A stretch of DNA of 64,000 nt. Origin: Rheinheimera sp. SA_1 (GTDB lineage: Bacteria; Pseudomonadota; Gammaproteobacteria; Enterobacterales; Alteromonadaceae). The notes under the pieces are model-generated. The model ran no database searches. It had not been told where the DNA came from and worked only from the letters and a program-made list of their open reading frames with translations. Positions 41,124 to 49,428 of this stretch are shown here, piece after piece. Location: contig NZ_LXWK01000016.1 in NCBI RefSeq assembly GCF_001669775.1, positions 744,001-808,000 of the forward strand. The letters are read 5' to 3'. Made by a program: the position numbers and the translations under genes. How positions within the stretch are numbered: the first letter of the stretch is position 1; the number at the start of each line of letters is the position of its first letter.

Positions 41124-42590
41124 CTATGAATCTGCCTGCATCTGCCGGCGCCGATGCATCACTACTAACGCCAGCAGGCCTAATACAGCCACCACAATGC
41201 CAACGGGTTTGCCGTACGTCATCGGTAAATTAAAACCAATGCTGGCGGTCAGAATATAAGAAAGCGTCATGCTGCTACCCAGCACCGCCGGGATACTGGC
41301 CACCCAGTGAAAACTGCCGCGATCGAACAAATATTTGGTTGCCAGCCACAATACGCTGGTCGATAACAACATGTTACAGAAGGCGAAATAGCGCCAGATC
41401 AGGCTGAAATCCAACATCGTCATCAAGTAGGCGATCAATAAAATCGGCACCGACAACAACAAGCGGTTACGCAGACTTTGTTTGATTTTAAAGGCATCCA
41501 CGATGGTCAACCGCAGTGAGCGAAAGGCGGTATCCCCCGAGGTAATAGGGAAAATTGCCACTGCAATAATGGCCATCACGCCACCAAAGACGCCTAAATA
41601 ACCGGTGGCGATATGATTGACTACGAGCCCTGGCCCACCTTGATCCAGCATGGCTTTTAGCTCAGGATATCCGCCCGGAAAGGCCGCAATACCCGCCAGT
41701 GCCCAGACACAAGCAACAATGCCTTCGCAGGTCATGGCGCCGTAATACACCGGCCGCACGTATTTTTCGTTGGTCAGACAGCGCGCAATAATCGGCGCCT
41801 GGGTCGAATGAAAACCGCTAATGGCACCGCAGGTAATGGTTAAAAATAGCAATGGCCAGACCGGCAGGCCATCGGCATTTGGCGCTAAAAAGTCGTGCCG
41901 GTGCTCGTCAGTAAAATAGGCAAAAAAATCGCCCGCCACCGGTAAATTTGGTGCTTCCAGCAATAAGGCACCAGCCATCAATACCGTCATCACAATCATC
42001 AATAAACCAAAGGCCGGATACAATTTGGTGATGATTTGATCGATTGGTAATAAGGTTGCCAAAAAGTAGTAGACCAAAATGACCAGCACCCAAAAGGTGT
42101 TACCGGCCAGAAAAGTCCCTTCAAAATACGATAAATTACTCAGTAGCCCAGCCGGGCTCATAATAAACACCACCCCGACAAAAAACAGCAGTGCGGCGGT
42201 GAACACCAACATTAAGCCTTTGAAAAATATATTGTAATAATGCCCGGCAATTTCCGGTAGGCTTTTACCATCTTCCTTAATGCTCATCACGCCGGAGAAA
42301 TAATCGTGCACCGCACCGCCCAGAATATTACCGATCACAATCCACACCAGCGCCACCGGGCCATATAAAGCACCGAGAATAGGACCAAAAATTGGACCGA
42401 CCCCCGCAACATTCAGAAATTGGATCAGGAAGGCTTTAGAAGGTGAAATGGCAACATAATCAACGCCTTCGCTAAATCTGGCTTGTGGCGTACTGGCATT
42501 GCTATCGATGCCGGCCTGCTTTTCGACAAAAGGACTGTAAAACTTGTAGCCCAACACCAGCAAGGTGATACAGATGAAAAAAATCAGCAT
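41124..42590 (-). CDS. CstA-family carbon starvation transporter
   Basis: Inner-membrane protein of 488 aa with about 12-13 helices. The CstA core is clear: FLNVAGVGPIFGPILGALYGP, VIGNILGGAVHDYFSG and SGFHSTQAPIIARCL. It is shorter than Escherichia coli CstA (about 700 aa), as in a common second subgroup. CstA-type proteins import peptides or pyruvate under carbon limitation; which applies here is unknown. Co-transcription with the downstream gamma-glutamylcyclotransferase gene fits peptide use. Confidence 0.88.
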   Translation of the reverse strand: MLIFFICITLLVLGYKFYSPFVEKQAGIDSNASTPQARFSEGVDYVAISPSKAFLIQFLNVAGVGPIFGPILGALYGPVALVWIVIGNILGGAVHDYFSGVMSIKEDGKSLPEIAGHYYNIFFKGLMLVFTAALLFFVGVVFIMSPAGLLSNLSYFEGTFLAGNTFWVLVILVYYFLATLLPIDQIITKLYPAFGLLMIVMTVLMAGALLLEAPNLPVAGDFFAYFTDEHRHDFLAPNADGLPVWPLLFLTITCGAISGFHSTQAPIIARCLTNEKYVRPVYYGAMTCEGIVACVWALAGIAAFPGGYPELKAMLDQGGPGLVVNHIATGYLGVFGGVMAIIAVAIFPITSGDTAFRSLRLTIVDAFKIKQSLRNRLLLSVPILLIAYLMTMLDFSLIWRYFAFCNMLLSTSVLWLATKYLFDRGSFHWVASIPAVLGSSMTLSYILTASIGFNLPMTYGKPVGIVVAVLGLLALVVMHRRRQMQADS

Positions 42591-42750
42591 AATAAATTCA
42601 ACATAATAAAGGTTCCGATGAAAGTCCGTGGCAGCTCAGGGGGTTAATCTACCATTCTGCCACCGACAAGTGCATGGAGTTTATTTGGTTTTTTATGCGC
42701 TGAGTTGGTTAAGTCCTGCTAATCGACCATGCATCAATAGCAGCAAGGGC

Positions 42751-43164
42751 TCAGGCCTGATCAAGTGTGGCATGAAACATCCAGCGGACACCAAAGTTGT
42801 CATTCAGCGCGCCATAAAGCCCAAAAGGCTGCTCCGTCAACGGATCGGTCACTATGGCCTGTGCTGCTAACAAGGCAAAAATTTCGCGGGTCCGGCTGAC
42901 ACTGCCGCCACGCAGATACAGGCACAGCATATTGCCTGGTTTTGGTTGTTCGGTTGGGTGTAACCAATCCGACGCTGAGATATCCACTTCGTTTGAAGTC
43001 AATCTGGCATTGAGCACCCGCTCCTGCAACGCTTCCGGAAACATCGGCTGCATTGGCGAATCTTTCACTTTGATAAGATGTAGTTCACCGCCAAACACTT
43101 GCTGGTAAAAGCTCATCGCACTGTGACACTGGCCGTCATACAACGCATAAACAGATAATTGCAT
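42751..43164 (-). CDS. VOC/PhnB-like protein
   Basis: Protein of 137 aa with the glyoxalase/bleomycin-resistance fold of the PhnB type: LSVYALYDGQCHSAMSFYQQVFGGEL, then PGNMLCLYLRGG and the late LYGALNDNFGVRWMF. The function of PhnB is not established. The ATG (MQLSVYA) follows GGAG; the frame continues upstream without similarity. Confidence 0.82.
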   Translation of the reverse strand: MQLSVYALYDGQCHSAMSFYQQVFGGELHLIKVKDSPMQPMFPEALQERVLNARLTSNEVDISASDWLHPTEQPKPGNMLCLYLRGGSVSRTREIFALLAAQAIVTDPLTEQPFGLYGALNDNFGVRWMFHATLDQA

Positions 43165-43294
43165 CGGGTTTTCTCCATATAGCCGAGGGATGTTCATCAG
43201 GCCATCCCAGAAAACAAAAAGCCACAATTGCAATACAACTGCAGCTTTTAGCTTAGTTTTTGCGGTTCATCAGAACTGGTGTCCAGCCTCAACA

Positions 43295-45190
43295 TTAGCT
43301 TGCGCTTTTGACACTATCAACCCACTGCTGCACCCGTTTTTCCAGCAATTCGAGTGGCAATGCGCCGCCGTTTAATACCGTGTCATGGAAACCACGGATA
43401 TCAAATTTGTCGCCCAGTTGCTCACGCGCTTTGGCGCGAATTTCCAGAATTTTCAGCATACCGATTTTATAAGAAGTGGCCTGACCCGGAGTCACCAAAT
43501 AACGGCGCACTTCGGAAATCACCGCTGTTTTAGCCACCGGCGTTTTTTCCAGAAAATAATCAATGGCTTGTTGTTCGCTCCAACCTTTAGCGTGCATGCC
43601 GGTGTCGACCACCAAACGCACCGCACGCCACATTTCGGTGATCAGCCGGCCAAAATCACTGTACGGACTTTGATAACCGCCCATTTCTTTGGCCAGTATT
43701 TCCGAATATAACCCCCAGCCTTCAGAATAAGCGGTAAAACGCGCCTGAGTTCTGAATTTAGGAACTGCGGTCAGCTCCTGCGCAATCGAAATTTGCATAT
43801 GATGGCCTGGGCTGCCTTCATGATAAGCGATGGCTTCCATTTCATTTTTTGGCATGGCTTTCATATCGGACAAATGCGCGTAATAAACGCCTGGGCGCGA
43901 ACCATCGGCAGTCCCGGAGGAATAATGCTGCGCCGCACCTGGTTGTTCACGGAAGGCTTCAACCCGTTTTACCACCAGTTTGGCTTTAGGCAAAATACCA
44001 AAATACTGCGGTAACTTGTCGGCAATCACCGCTAAATACGCTTCTGAATCAGTAATATAAGCTTGGCGACCTTCATCGGTATCCGGGTAGAAAAACTGCG
44101 GATCGGTTTTGATAAATTGGAAAAACGCCGCTAAGTCGCCTTTAAAACCGACTTTGTCTTTGATCGCAATCATTTCCTGGGTCAAACGAGCTACTTCGTC
44201 CAGACCAATCTGATGAATTTCATCGGCAGTTAAAGTGGTGGTGGTCGACTGTTTTAAGCGTAAATTGTAAAACTCAACGCCGTTTGGTAGCGTTGATGCC
44301 CCCTGAGCTTGCGCACTGGTATGTGCAAGTTCCGACTGTAAAAAATCTCGAAGTGCAGTGTACGCCGGCTGGAACTGGCTGGTTAAGGCGGTTTTGGCGT
44401 CATTGCGCAATTGGGTTGCCTGCGCGTCGGTCAGCTTATCAGCCTTGATCAGCGCATCGATTTTTTTGTTGACGTCAGTCCAGAGCGGCGCTTCTTTTTG
44501 ATCAGCCCCCACTTTACCATCATCACTAAACGGCTGACCGCTCAGCAAATTATTTAACTGAACTAAGACACCTTCATAAGCAAAACGCGGTGGCCGCACG
44601 CCAAGTTCGGCTGATTTTGCGGCGCGTTGCTGTAAATCAGCAATGGCTTTAGCAATCCCACCAATCCGTTTGATGTAGGCTTCTAAATCAGCAACTTCAT
44701 CAACTTTATGAAAGTTCATCAGCATCTGCGGCAACATCGAATGCATACCGCGCATCTGATTAAACCAATAATTGTGGTCACGGAATTTCGCCGCGTCTAC
44801 ACTACGCTGGTACTGATAAATCCATAAATCGTATGAAGTTTTAGCTTCGATATCGAGTTTGCTGTAATCAAACTGGCTTTTCAGCTGCTCAACAGTCGCT
44901 GCCAGCCAGGCCAATTGCTGTTCTTCCGCTTCCGAGGTTACATCATCAATCTGATCGTATTTGTCTTTGCGTCCTTGCGCCGTCAGTTGCAGCGGACTCA
45001 TCTGCAATTGCTCTTCGTATTTGGCCTCAAACCATTGGTTTAACTTAGCCGATTCTGATTCAGCAGCAACGGTTACCGGAGCAATTGCTGTTTCTGGGGC
45101 TGCAGCCGGCGCGGCCGATTCGGGTGTTGCTGCAGGCTGGCAACCCGCCAGCACAGTGGCCAGACTTAACGCTAATAATGAATATCGCAC
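43295..45190 (-). CDS. DUF885 family lipoprotein, putative metallopeptidase
   Basis: Lipoprotein of 631 aa with lipobox LAGC near residue 16, then an Ala/Pro/Glu-rich linker. The DUF885 domain fills the rest. A zinc-peptidase-like motif HEGSPGHH lies at about 457-464, with a downstream Glu-containing YSEGWGLYSE. Members are thought to be metal-dependent peptidases. The start is a GTG seven bases after AAGGAT; an upstream in-frame start at 45226 would place the lipobox unusually far from the N-terminus. Confidence 0.85.
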   Translation of the reverse strand: MRYSLLALSLATVLAGCQPAATPESAAPAAAPETAIAPVTVAAESESAKLNQWFEAKYEEQLQMSPLQLTAQGRKDKYDQIDDVTSEAEEQQLAWLAATVEQLKSQFDYSKLDIEAKTSYDLWIYQYQRSVDAAKFRDHNYWFNQMRGMHSMLPQMLMNFHKVDEVADLEAYIKRIGGIAKAIADLQQRAAKSAELGVRPPRFAYEGVLVQLNNLLSGQPFSDDGKVGADQKEAPLWTDVNKKIDALIKADKLTDAQATQLRNDAKTALTSQFQPAYTALRDFLQSELAHTSAQAQGASTLPNGVEFYNLRLKQSTTTTLTADEIHQIGLDEVARLTQEMIAIKDKVGFKGDLAAFFQFIKTDPQFFYPDTDEGRQAYITDSEAYLAVIADKLPQYFGILPKAKLVVKRVEAFREQPGAAQHYSSGTADGSRPGVYYAHLSDMKAMPKNEMEAIAYHEGSPGHHMQISIAQELTAVPKFRTQARFTAYSEGWGLYSEILAKEMGGYQSPYSDFGRLITEMWRAVRLVVDTGMHAKGWSEQQAIDYFLEKTPVAKTAVISEVRRYLVTPGQATSYKIGMLKILEIRAKAREQLGDKFDIRGFHDTVLNGGALPLELLEKRVQQWVDSVKSAS

Positions 45191-45362
45191 AGGGCAGATC
45201 CTTAAAATAGAATGGAAAAAAACCAATGTCTCGGTTTCGTAAATTCATTCCATAGTGCAGGCTGTGTCACGCATCTGCAAGACAGTGACCCAGTCAGTGG
45301 TAGCACTTGTTTGTAGATTGGTAGCATTTGCAGTTGTTATCGCTGTGCTGTGTTGAGGTATA

Positions 45363-45788
45363 TCAGCAGTGACAGCCGGACTGCGTGCCATCGTCCGGCT
45401 GATTGAGCACAGCTTCAATCCGATAACCATCCGGATCCAGCACAAAAGCCGCGTAATAGTGATCACCATAATCCGGACGTAACCCGGCCGGACCATTGTC
45501 GAGCCCACCATTGGCCAAAGCCGCGGCATAAAATGCATCGACGGCCGCCCGATTTGGCGCGGCAAAGGCCAGATGAAAACCAGCACCAGCAATCACTTGC
45601 TGCCCGGCACGAAGTTTTAGAGCGAATTTATCGCCACCACCAGCATGGCCGTAGCCCACAGCGGCGTCCGGATCCCCCTCATCAAAATCCGTCCACACCC
45701 GCTGATAACCAAGGCTCGTCAGTACCGCATCATAAAACCGCACCGAACGATGCATATCTGTCACGCCAAACGAAATATGATGTAGCAC
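45363..45788 (-). CDS. VOC family (glyoxalase-like) protein
   Basis: Protein of 141 aa with a single glyoxalase-type fold: LHHISFGVTDMHRSVRFYDAVLTSLGY, GAGFHLAFAAPNRAAVDAFY and the terminal HYYAAFVLDPDGYRIEAV. His4, a central His and the late Glu are candidate metal ligands. The start is GTG. Substrate unknown. The terminal sequence GTQSGCHC carries two extra Cys. Confidence 0.85.
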   Translation of the reverse strand: MLHHISFGVTDMHRSVRFYDAVLTSLGYQRVWTDFDEGDPDAAVGYGHAGGGDKFALKLRAGQQVIAGAGFHLAFAAPNRAAVDAFYAAALANGGLDNGPAGLRPDYGDHYYAAFVLDPDGYRIEAVLNQPDDGTQSGCHC

Positions 45789-46015
45789 CTAGCTGTACTC
45801 CTGAAGATAGAAACATGGGTAAGTCATTCATTAACCGGCAATTTACTCATTAGTTACTACAAATACAATCAATCCCAATCTAATAGCACCGCATTCAATT
45901 CCCAATCCCATTTTACCGCTGGAACCCCGCCATTAAACGGATCCAGTTGCAGCCGCAGCCCTTGCTTGCGACACTGCGATATCAGGTCTTCACAATAATT
46001 AAAAACGGGAAAATC

Positions 46016-47668
46016 ATGTTCAAACGCGCACTGCTGAGTTGTTGTTTATTGGTATTGTTCACGCACGCCAGTCCGGTGCTGGCATTAAGCAATACTGCTG
46101 ACCGTGTGGAGAGCGCCAGTCCGGCGAAAAAACCGGAACGAACGACATCAGCGCCAGAGCGCGATCGCGGTGATGGCCCTTATGCCCGGTTAATTTTGCG
46201 TGGTGGTACTTATATCAGTGGCGAAGGCGCGCCGCCGCTGGGGCCTGTGGATATCGTGATTGAAAACGATCGCATTGTCGAAATCACTGCTGTGGGTAAC
46301 CCTGGGGTGCCCATTCTGCCAGAAGGCCGGCCAAAAGCTGCTCAAGGCGATCAGGAACTGGACGTCAGCGGCATGTATATTCTGCCCGGTTTTATTGATA
46401 TGCATGGCCATATTGGTGGCTCGGCCAACGGCATTCCGGCCGAATACGTGTTTAAACTGTGGCTGGCGCATGGCATTACCACAGTGCGCGAACCCGGCAG
46501 TTTTAATGGTGTGGAATGGACCATGCGCCACGTCAAAGCTGCCGCCGACAACCGTATTGTCGCGCCCCGTATCGTGCCTTATGTCGGTTTTGGTCAGGGC
46601 TTAAGCAAGCCGGTATTCAGCCCGGATCAGGCGCGCAAATGGGTGAAAGAGATTAAAAAAGCCGGCGCTTCCGGTATTAAGTTTTTTGGCGCGCCGCCAG
46701 CTATTATCGCGGCGGCACTGGACGAAGCCAAACTGCAAAAGCTTGGCACCATGATGCACCATGCACAGCTGAATGTGCTGCGTACCAATGTGCTCGACAG
46801 CGCACGTTTGGGTTTAACCTCAATGGAACACTGGTATGGCTTGCCAGAGGCACTTTATACCGGACAGACCATTCAGAATTATCCGGCGCACTACAATTAT
46901 CAGAATGAACAAGACCGGTTTGGCGCCGCCGGTGAGCTTTGGAAACAAGCAGCAGCGCCGGGATCCGAGCGTTGGAATGCGGTGCGCGATGAACTGATCC
47001 AACTCGATTTTACCATCAACCCGACGCTTACAATTTATGAGGCCACCCGCGACGCCGAAGCACAGCGTAACGCCAGCTGGCATCAGGAATACACCCTGCC
47101 AACTTTAAGTAATTTCTTTAAACCAAATCGCTACGCCCACGGTTCGTTCTGGTTTGACTGGACCACCGATCAGGAAATCGCATGGCGCGAAAATTACCGA
47201 TTATGGATGCAGTTTTTAAACGACTATAAAAACCATGGCGGCCGCATCACCGCGGGCTCAGACGCCGGTTATATCTATAAAATTTATGGTTTTGCCTATA
47301 TTCAGGAATTGGAACTGCTGCGTGAAGCCGGTTTTAACCCGCTGGAAGTGATCCAGGCAGCGACGCTTAACGGCGCTCAGGCGCTGGGTTTAGCTGATGA
47401 GATAGGTAGTCTGTTACCCGGCAAAAAAGCCGATATGCTGATTGTCGCCGAAAACCCACTGGCCAATTTTAAAGTGTTATACGGCACCGGCCATTATCAG
47501 CTCAACGCCAACAACCAGCCAGAACGCAGCAAAGGCGTGCGCTACACCATTAAAGACGGTGTGGTTTATGATGCGCAGCAGTTGTTGAGTGATGTTAGGA
47601 AGATGGTTGAGCAGGCGAAATTAGCTGAGCCTGCAATTAAAACCGCGTCAGCCGCGAAGGATGAATAA
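46016..47668 (+). CDS. Secreted metal-dependent amidohydrolase
   Basis: Exported protein of 550 aa. A signal peptide (about 1-24, ending VLA) is followed by a charged Pro/Glu-rich stretch and an amidohydrolase (imidazolonepropionase/prolidase-like) domain. Metal ligands are His130 and His132 in IDMHGHIGG, further His in MMHHAQLN and MEHWYGL, and Asp in TAGSDAGYIY. The end ALGLADEIGSLLPGKKADMLI is typical. Related secreted enzymes cleave Xaa-Pro or cyclic amides; the substrate is unknown. The ATG at 46016 starts the signal peptide. Confidence 0.85.
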   Translation: MFKRALLSCCLLVLFTHASPVLALSNTADRVESASPAKKPERTTSAPERDRGDGPYARLILRGGTYISGEGAPPLGPVDIVIENDRIVEITAVGNPGVPILPEGRPKAAQGDQELDVSGMYILPGFIDMHGHIGGSANGIPAEYVFKLWLAHGITTVREPGSFNGVEWTMRHVKAAADNRIVAPRIVPYVGFGQGLSKPVFSPDQARKWVKEIKKAGASGIKFFGAPPAIIAAALDEAKLQKLGTMMHHAQLNVLRTNVLDSARLGLTSMEHWYGLPEALYTGQTIQNYPAHYNYQNEQDRFGAAGELWKQAAAPGSERWNAVRDELIQLDFTINPTLTIYEATRDAEAQRNASWHQEYTLPTLSNFFKPNRYAHGSFWFDWTTDQEIAWRENYRLWMQFLNDYKNHGGRITAGSDAGYIYKIYGFAYIQELELLREAGFNPLEVIQAATLNGAQALGLADEIGSLLPGKKADMLIVAENPLANFKVLYGTGHYQLNANNQPERSKGVRYTIKDGVVYDAQQLLSDVRKMVEQAKLAEPAIKTASAAKDE

Positions 47669-47679
47669 ACAAGGTGGAC

Positions 47680-47706
47680 GAGAGTAACGCCGTTAGCGTT
47701 ACTCTC
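47680..47706 (+). terminator. Hairpin after the amidohydrolase gene
   Basis: GAGAGTAACGC and GCGTTACTCTC form a perfect 11-base stem with a five-base loop, 11 bp after the stop codon. No strong T run follows on the plus strand, so it may act as an RNA-end stabiliser as much as a terminator. Confidence 0.6.
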
Positions 47707-47768
47707 TTAAGCATCAAACAGCTTGAACAAACAACAATTGGGGATTAAGCCCGGCGCTGTGCAAACTA

Positions 47769-48299
47769 TCAGACTGGATTTCTCGCCTGATACAACCACA
47801 ACTTTTGCGTGGTTTCAGCGAACGACACTTCCTTTTCAAACACCAAACCGAGTTTTTCCAACACCCGCACCGAGGCGGTATTTTGCGGAAAAACCGTGGC
47901 AACTATCTTGTCGAGTTGGAGCTTTTCATAACCATATTGCAGCAGCGTCGTTGCAGCTTCTGTCGCAAAGCCCTGTCCCCAGTATTCCGGCAAAATCCGA
48001 TAACCAAAAGCAAAACTATCGTGCTCCGGCGCTGGTCTTAATCCGGCAATGCCAACCACCAGCCCGGTCGACTTTTCAACACAAGCAAAGCGGCCAAGAC
48101 CAACGCTTTCATCAGCGCGAAAATCAGCACTTTCCAACGTCGTCGCGGCCTCAGCCAATGAAGTTAACGCCGCTCTGGTGGTATATTTCACCAGCTCGGG
48201 TTCGGAATTAATCCGGAAAAATACCTCGGCGTCCTCGCTGGTAAAACGTCGTAGGGTTAATCTTTCGCTATGCAGCATAGGGTTCTCTGGAGCAGACAT
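47769..48299 (-). CDS. GNAT N-acetyltransferase, RimJ/RimL-like
   Basis: Protein of 176 aa. The acetyl-CoA-binding motif GYRILPEYWGQGFATEAATTLLQYGYEKL is clear, preceded by SERLTLRRFTSEDAEVF and followed by NTASVRVLEKLGLVFE. It could acetylate a small molecule or a protein N-terminus. The ATG is two bases after the stop codon of the upstream tautomerase-like gene, so the genes are probably coupled; the internal MLHSERL start is an alternative. Confidence 0.85.
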   Translation of the reverse strand: MSAPENPMLHSERLTLRRFTSEDAEVFFRINSEPELVKYTTRAALTSLAEAATTLESADFRADESVGLGRFACVEKSTGLVVGIAGLRPAPEHDSFAFGYRILPEYWGQGFATEAATTLLQYGYEKLQLDKIVATVFPQNTASVRVLEKLGLVFEKEVSFAETTQKLWLYQARNPV

Positions 48300-48300
48300 T

Positions 48301-48636
48301 TCAACGTACTATTTTGCGATAACTAGCGCGGTCGATATCAATCACTTCAACTGAAATGGAGCTTGGTGCTAGCGCAAGCACTGCGAGTTGTTGCAGCACG
48401 GTTTCTGCCAAATGGGCTTTTTGCGCGGCGCTTCTGCCAGATAAAATGTTTAACGACACATGGATAAAATCGGCCTTCGTGTTGCCGGTTCGAAAATGCT
48501 CAAACACCCTAGCCCGAACTTTAATATCGCTGCCATCTTCTTCAAAAAGCTGTGACTGAAAAGCGCCGGCAAAGACTTTGTCCATCACTACAGCACTTTC
48601 AAAGGCGGCTGAATGTTCAATCACACAATGGGGCAT
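48301..48636 (-). CDS. 5-carboxymethyl-2-hydroxymuconate isomerase-like protein
   Basis: Protein of 111 aa of the tautomerase superfamily, CHMI/HpaF type. The start MPHCVIEHS gives Pro2, the catalytic amino-terminal proline after Met removal. RARVFEHFRTGNTKADFIHVSLNILSGRS matches the HpaF core. No other homoprotocatechuate-pathway gene is nearby, so its true substrate may differ. The ATG follows GGAG. Confidence 0.75.
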   Translation of the reverse strand: MPHCVIEHSAAFESAVVMDKVFAGAFQSQLFEEDGSDIKVRARVFEHFRTGNTKADFIHVSLNILSGRSAAQKAHLAETVLQQLAVLALAPSSISVEVIDIDRASYRKIVR

Positions 48637-48667
48637 AGACAACTCCGCTAAAAAACATCACCAGTTA

Positions 48668-49282
48668 TCAGACTGGTTTTTTCAAATCCGTCACTTCAGC
48701 TGCATTCAACACCCGCGGCACCGATCTTGGCGAACCATCAGCATTAAATAGAGGGGATTGCAGATACCTGCCACTCACCCGCTCAGAGATGAGTAACCAC
48801 AAAAAGCTGCTAATGACCCTGAACAAACCATGTTGCTGTGGCTTGGGTGTCCCCAATGCGGTGTTGGTATTGAGTTGTGCAACTTTGTCGCCAAAATCGG
48901 CGTTTAGTTGCGGGTGGGTCAAACAACTGTGGATCAGTCCTATAAAAGCACCGCCACGACTTGCCATCGTGTTACCAATCGGCGTGTGACAACAGCGGGT
49001 ATACCAACGGATCATGCCTTGCTCCGTGAGTCGTACCGCCAGCAATTGATCTTCACCTTGCAGGAACCTGAGCTTTGACTGCGCGACTTGGATAAGTTCT
49101 GTACCGCCTTGTGCGTCCAGTATCGGATGGTCAGAGCCTGAGTTGGCAGCTGTTTCGCGTAATCCAACCACAAACCGTCCAAAGGCCCGACAATCGGTGC
49201 AATAACAAATCAGCCGATTGTGCGTGCCGCGACAATCGACCTCAGCACGAACCAAACCACATTGACACTGTAATTGATGCAT
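48668..49282 (-). CDS. DUF6151 (GFA-like zinc) protein
   Basis: Protein of 204 aa with a Cys pattern similar to the GFA/Mss4-like fold: LQCQCGLVRAEV, RLICYCTDCRAFGRFV and TRCCHTPIGN. This arrangement probably binds zinc. The C-terminal part (about 150-204) is different from GFA and has a hydrophobic helix (FRVISSFLWLLISE). Function unknown. ATG after GAAGG. Confidence 0.7.
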   Translation of the reverse strand: MHQLQCQCGLVRAEVDCRGTHNRLICYCTDCRAFGRFVVGLRETAANSGSDHPILDAQGGTELIQVAQSKLRFLQGEDQLLAVRLTEQGMIRWYTRCCHTPIGNTMASRGGAFIGLIHSCLTHPQLNADFGDKVAQLNTNTALGTPKPQQHGLFRVISSFLWLLISERVSGRYLQSPLFNADGSPRSVPRVLNAAEVTDLKKPV

Positions 49283-49292
49283 GATTGGCCTT

Positions 49293-49334
49293 CATTCATT
49301 AAGCTTACCGATGTTAACGATAATTTAATGAATG
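49293..49334. promoter_or_regulatory. Inverted repeat upstream of the DUF6151 gene
   Basis: CATTCATTAA and TTAATGAATG are perfect ten-base arms with a 22-bp centre containing the smaller GTTAAC palindrome. The structure ends 11 bp before the DUF6151 start codon (minus strand). It could be an operator or a leader hairpin. Confidence 0.5.
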
Positions 49335-49428
49335 TACCTTGCTATGTCATCTATTTATTTCGTCTAAGCAGGAACAATTTGGTGGCCGATGGCGTCACTA
49401 ACTCCAGTTGCCATCGGCCTCAATCTAC

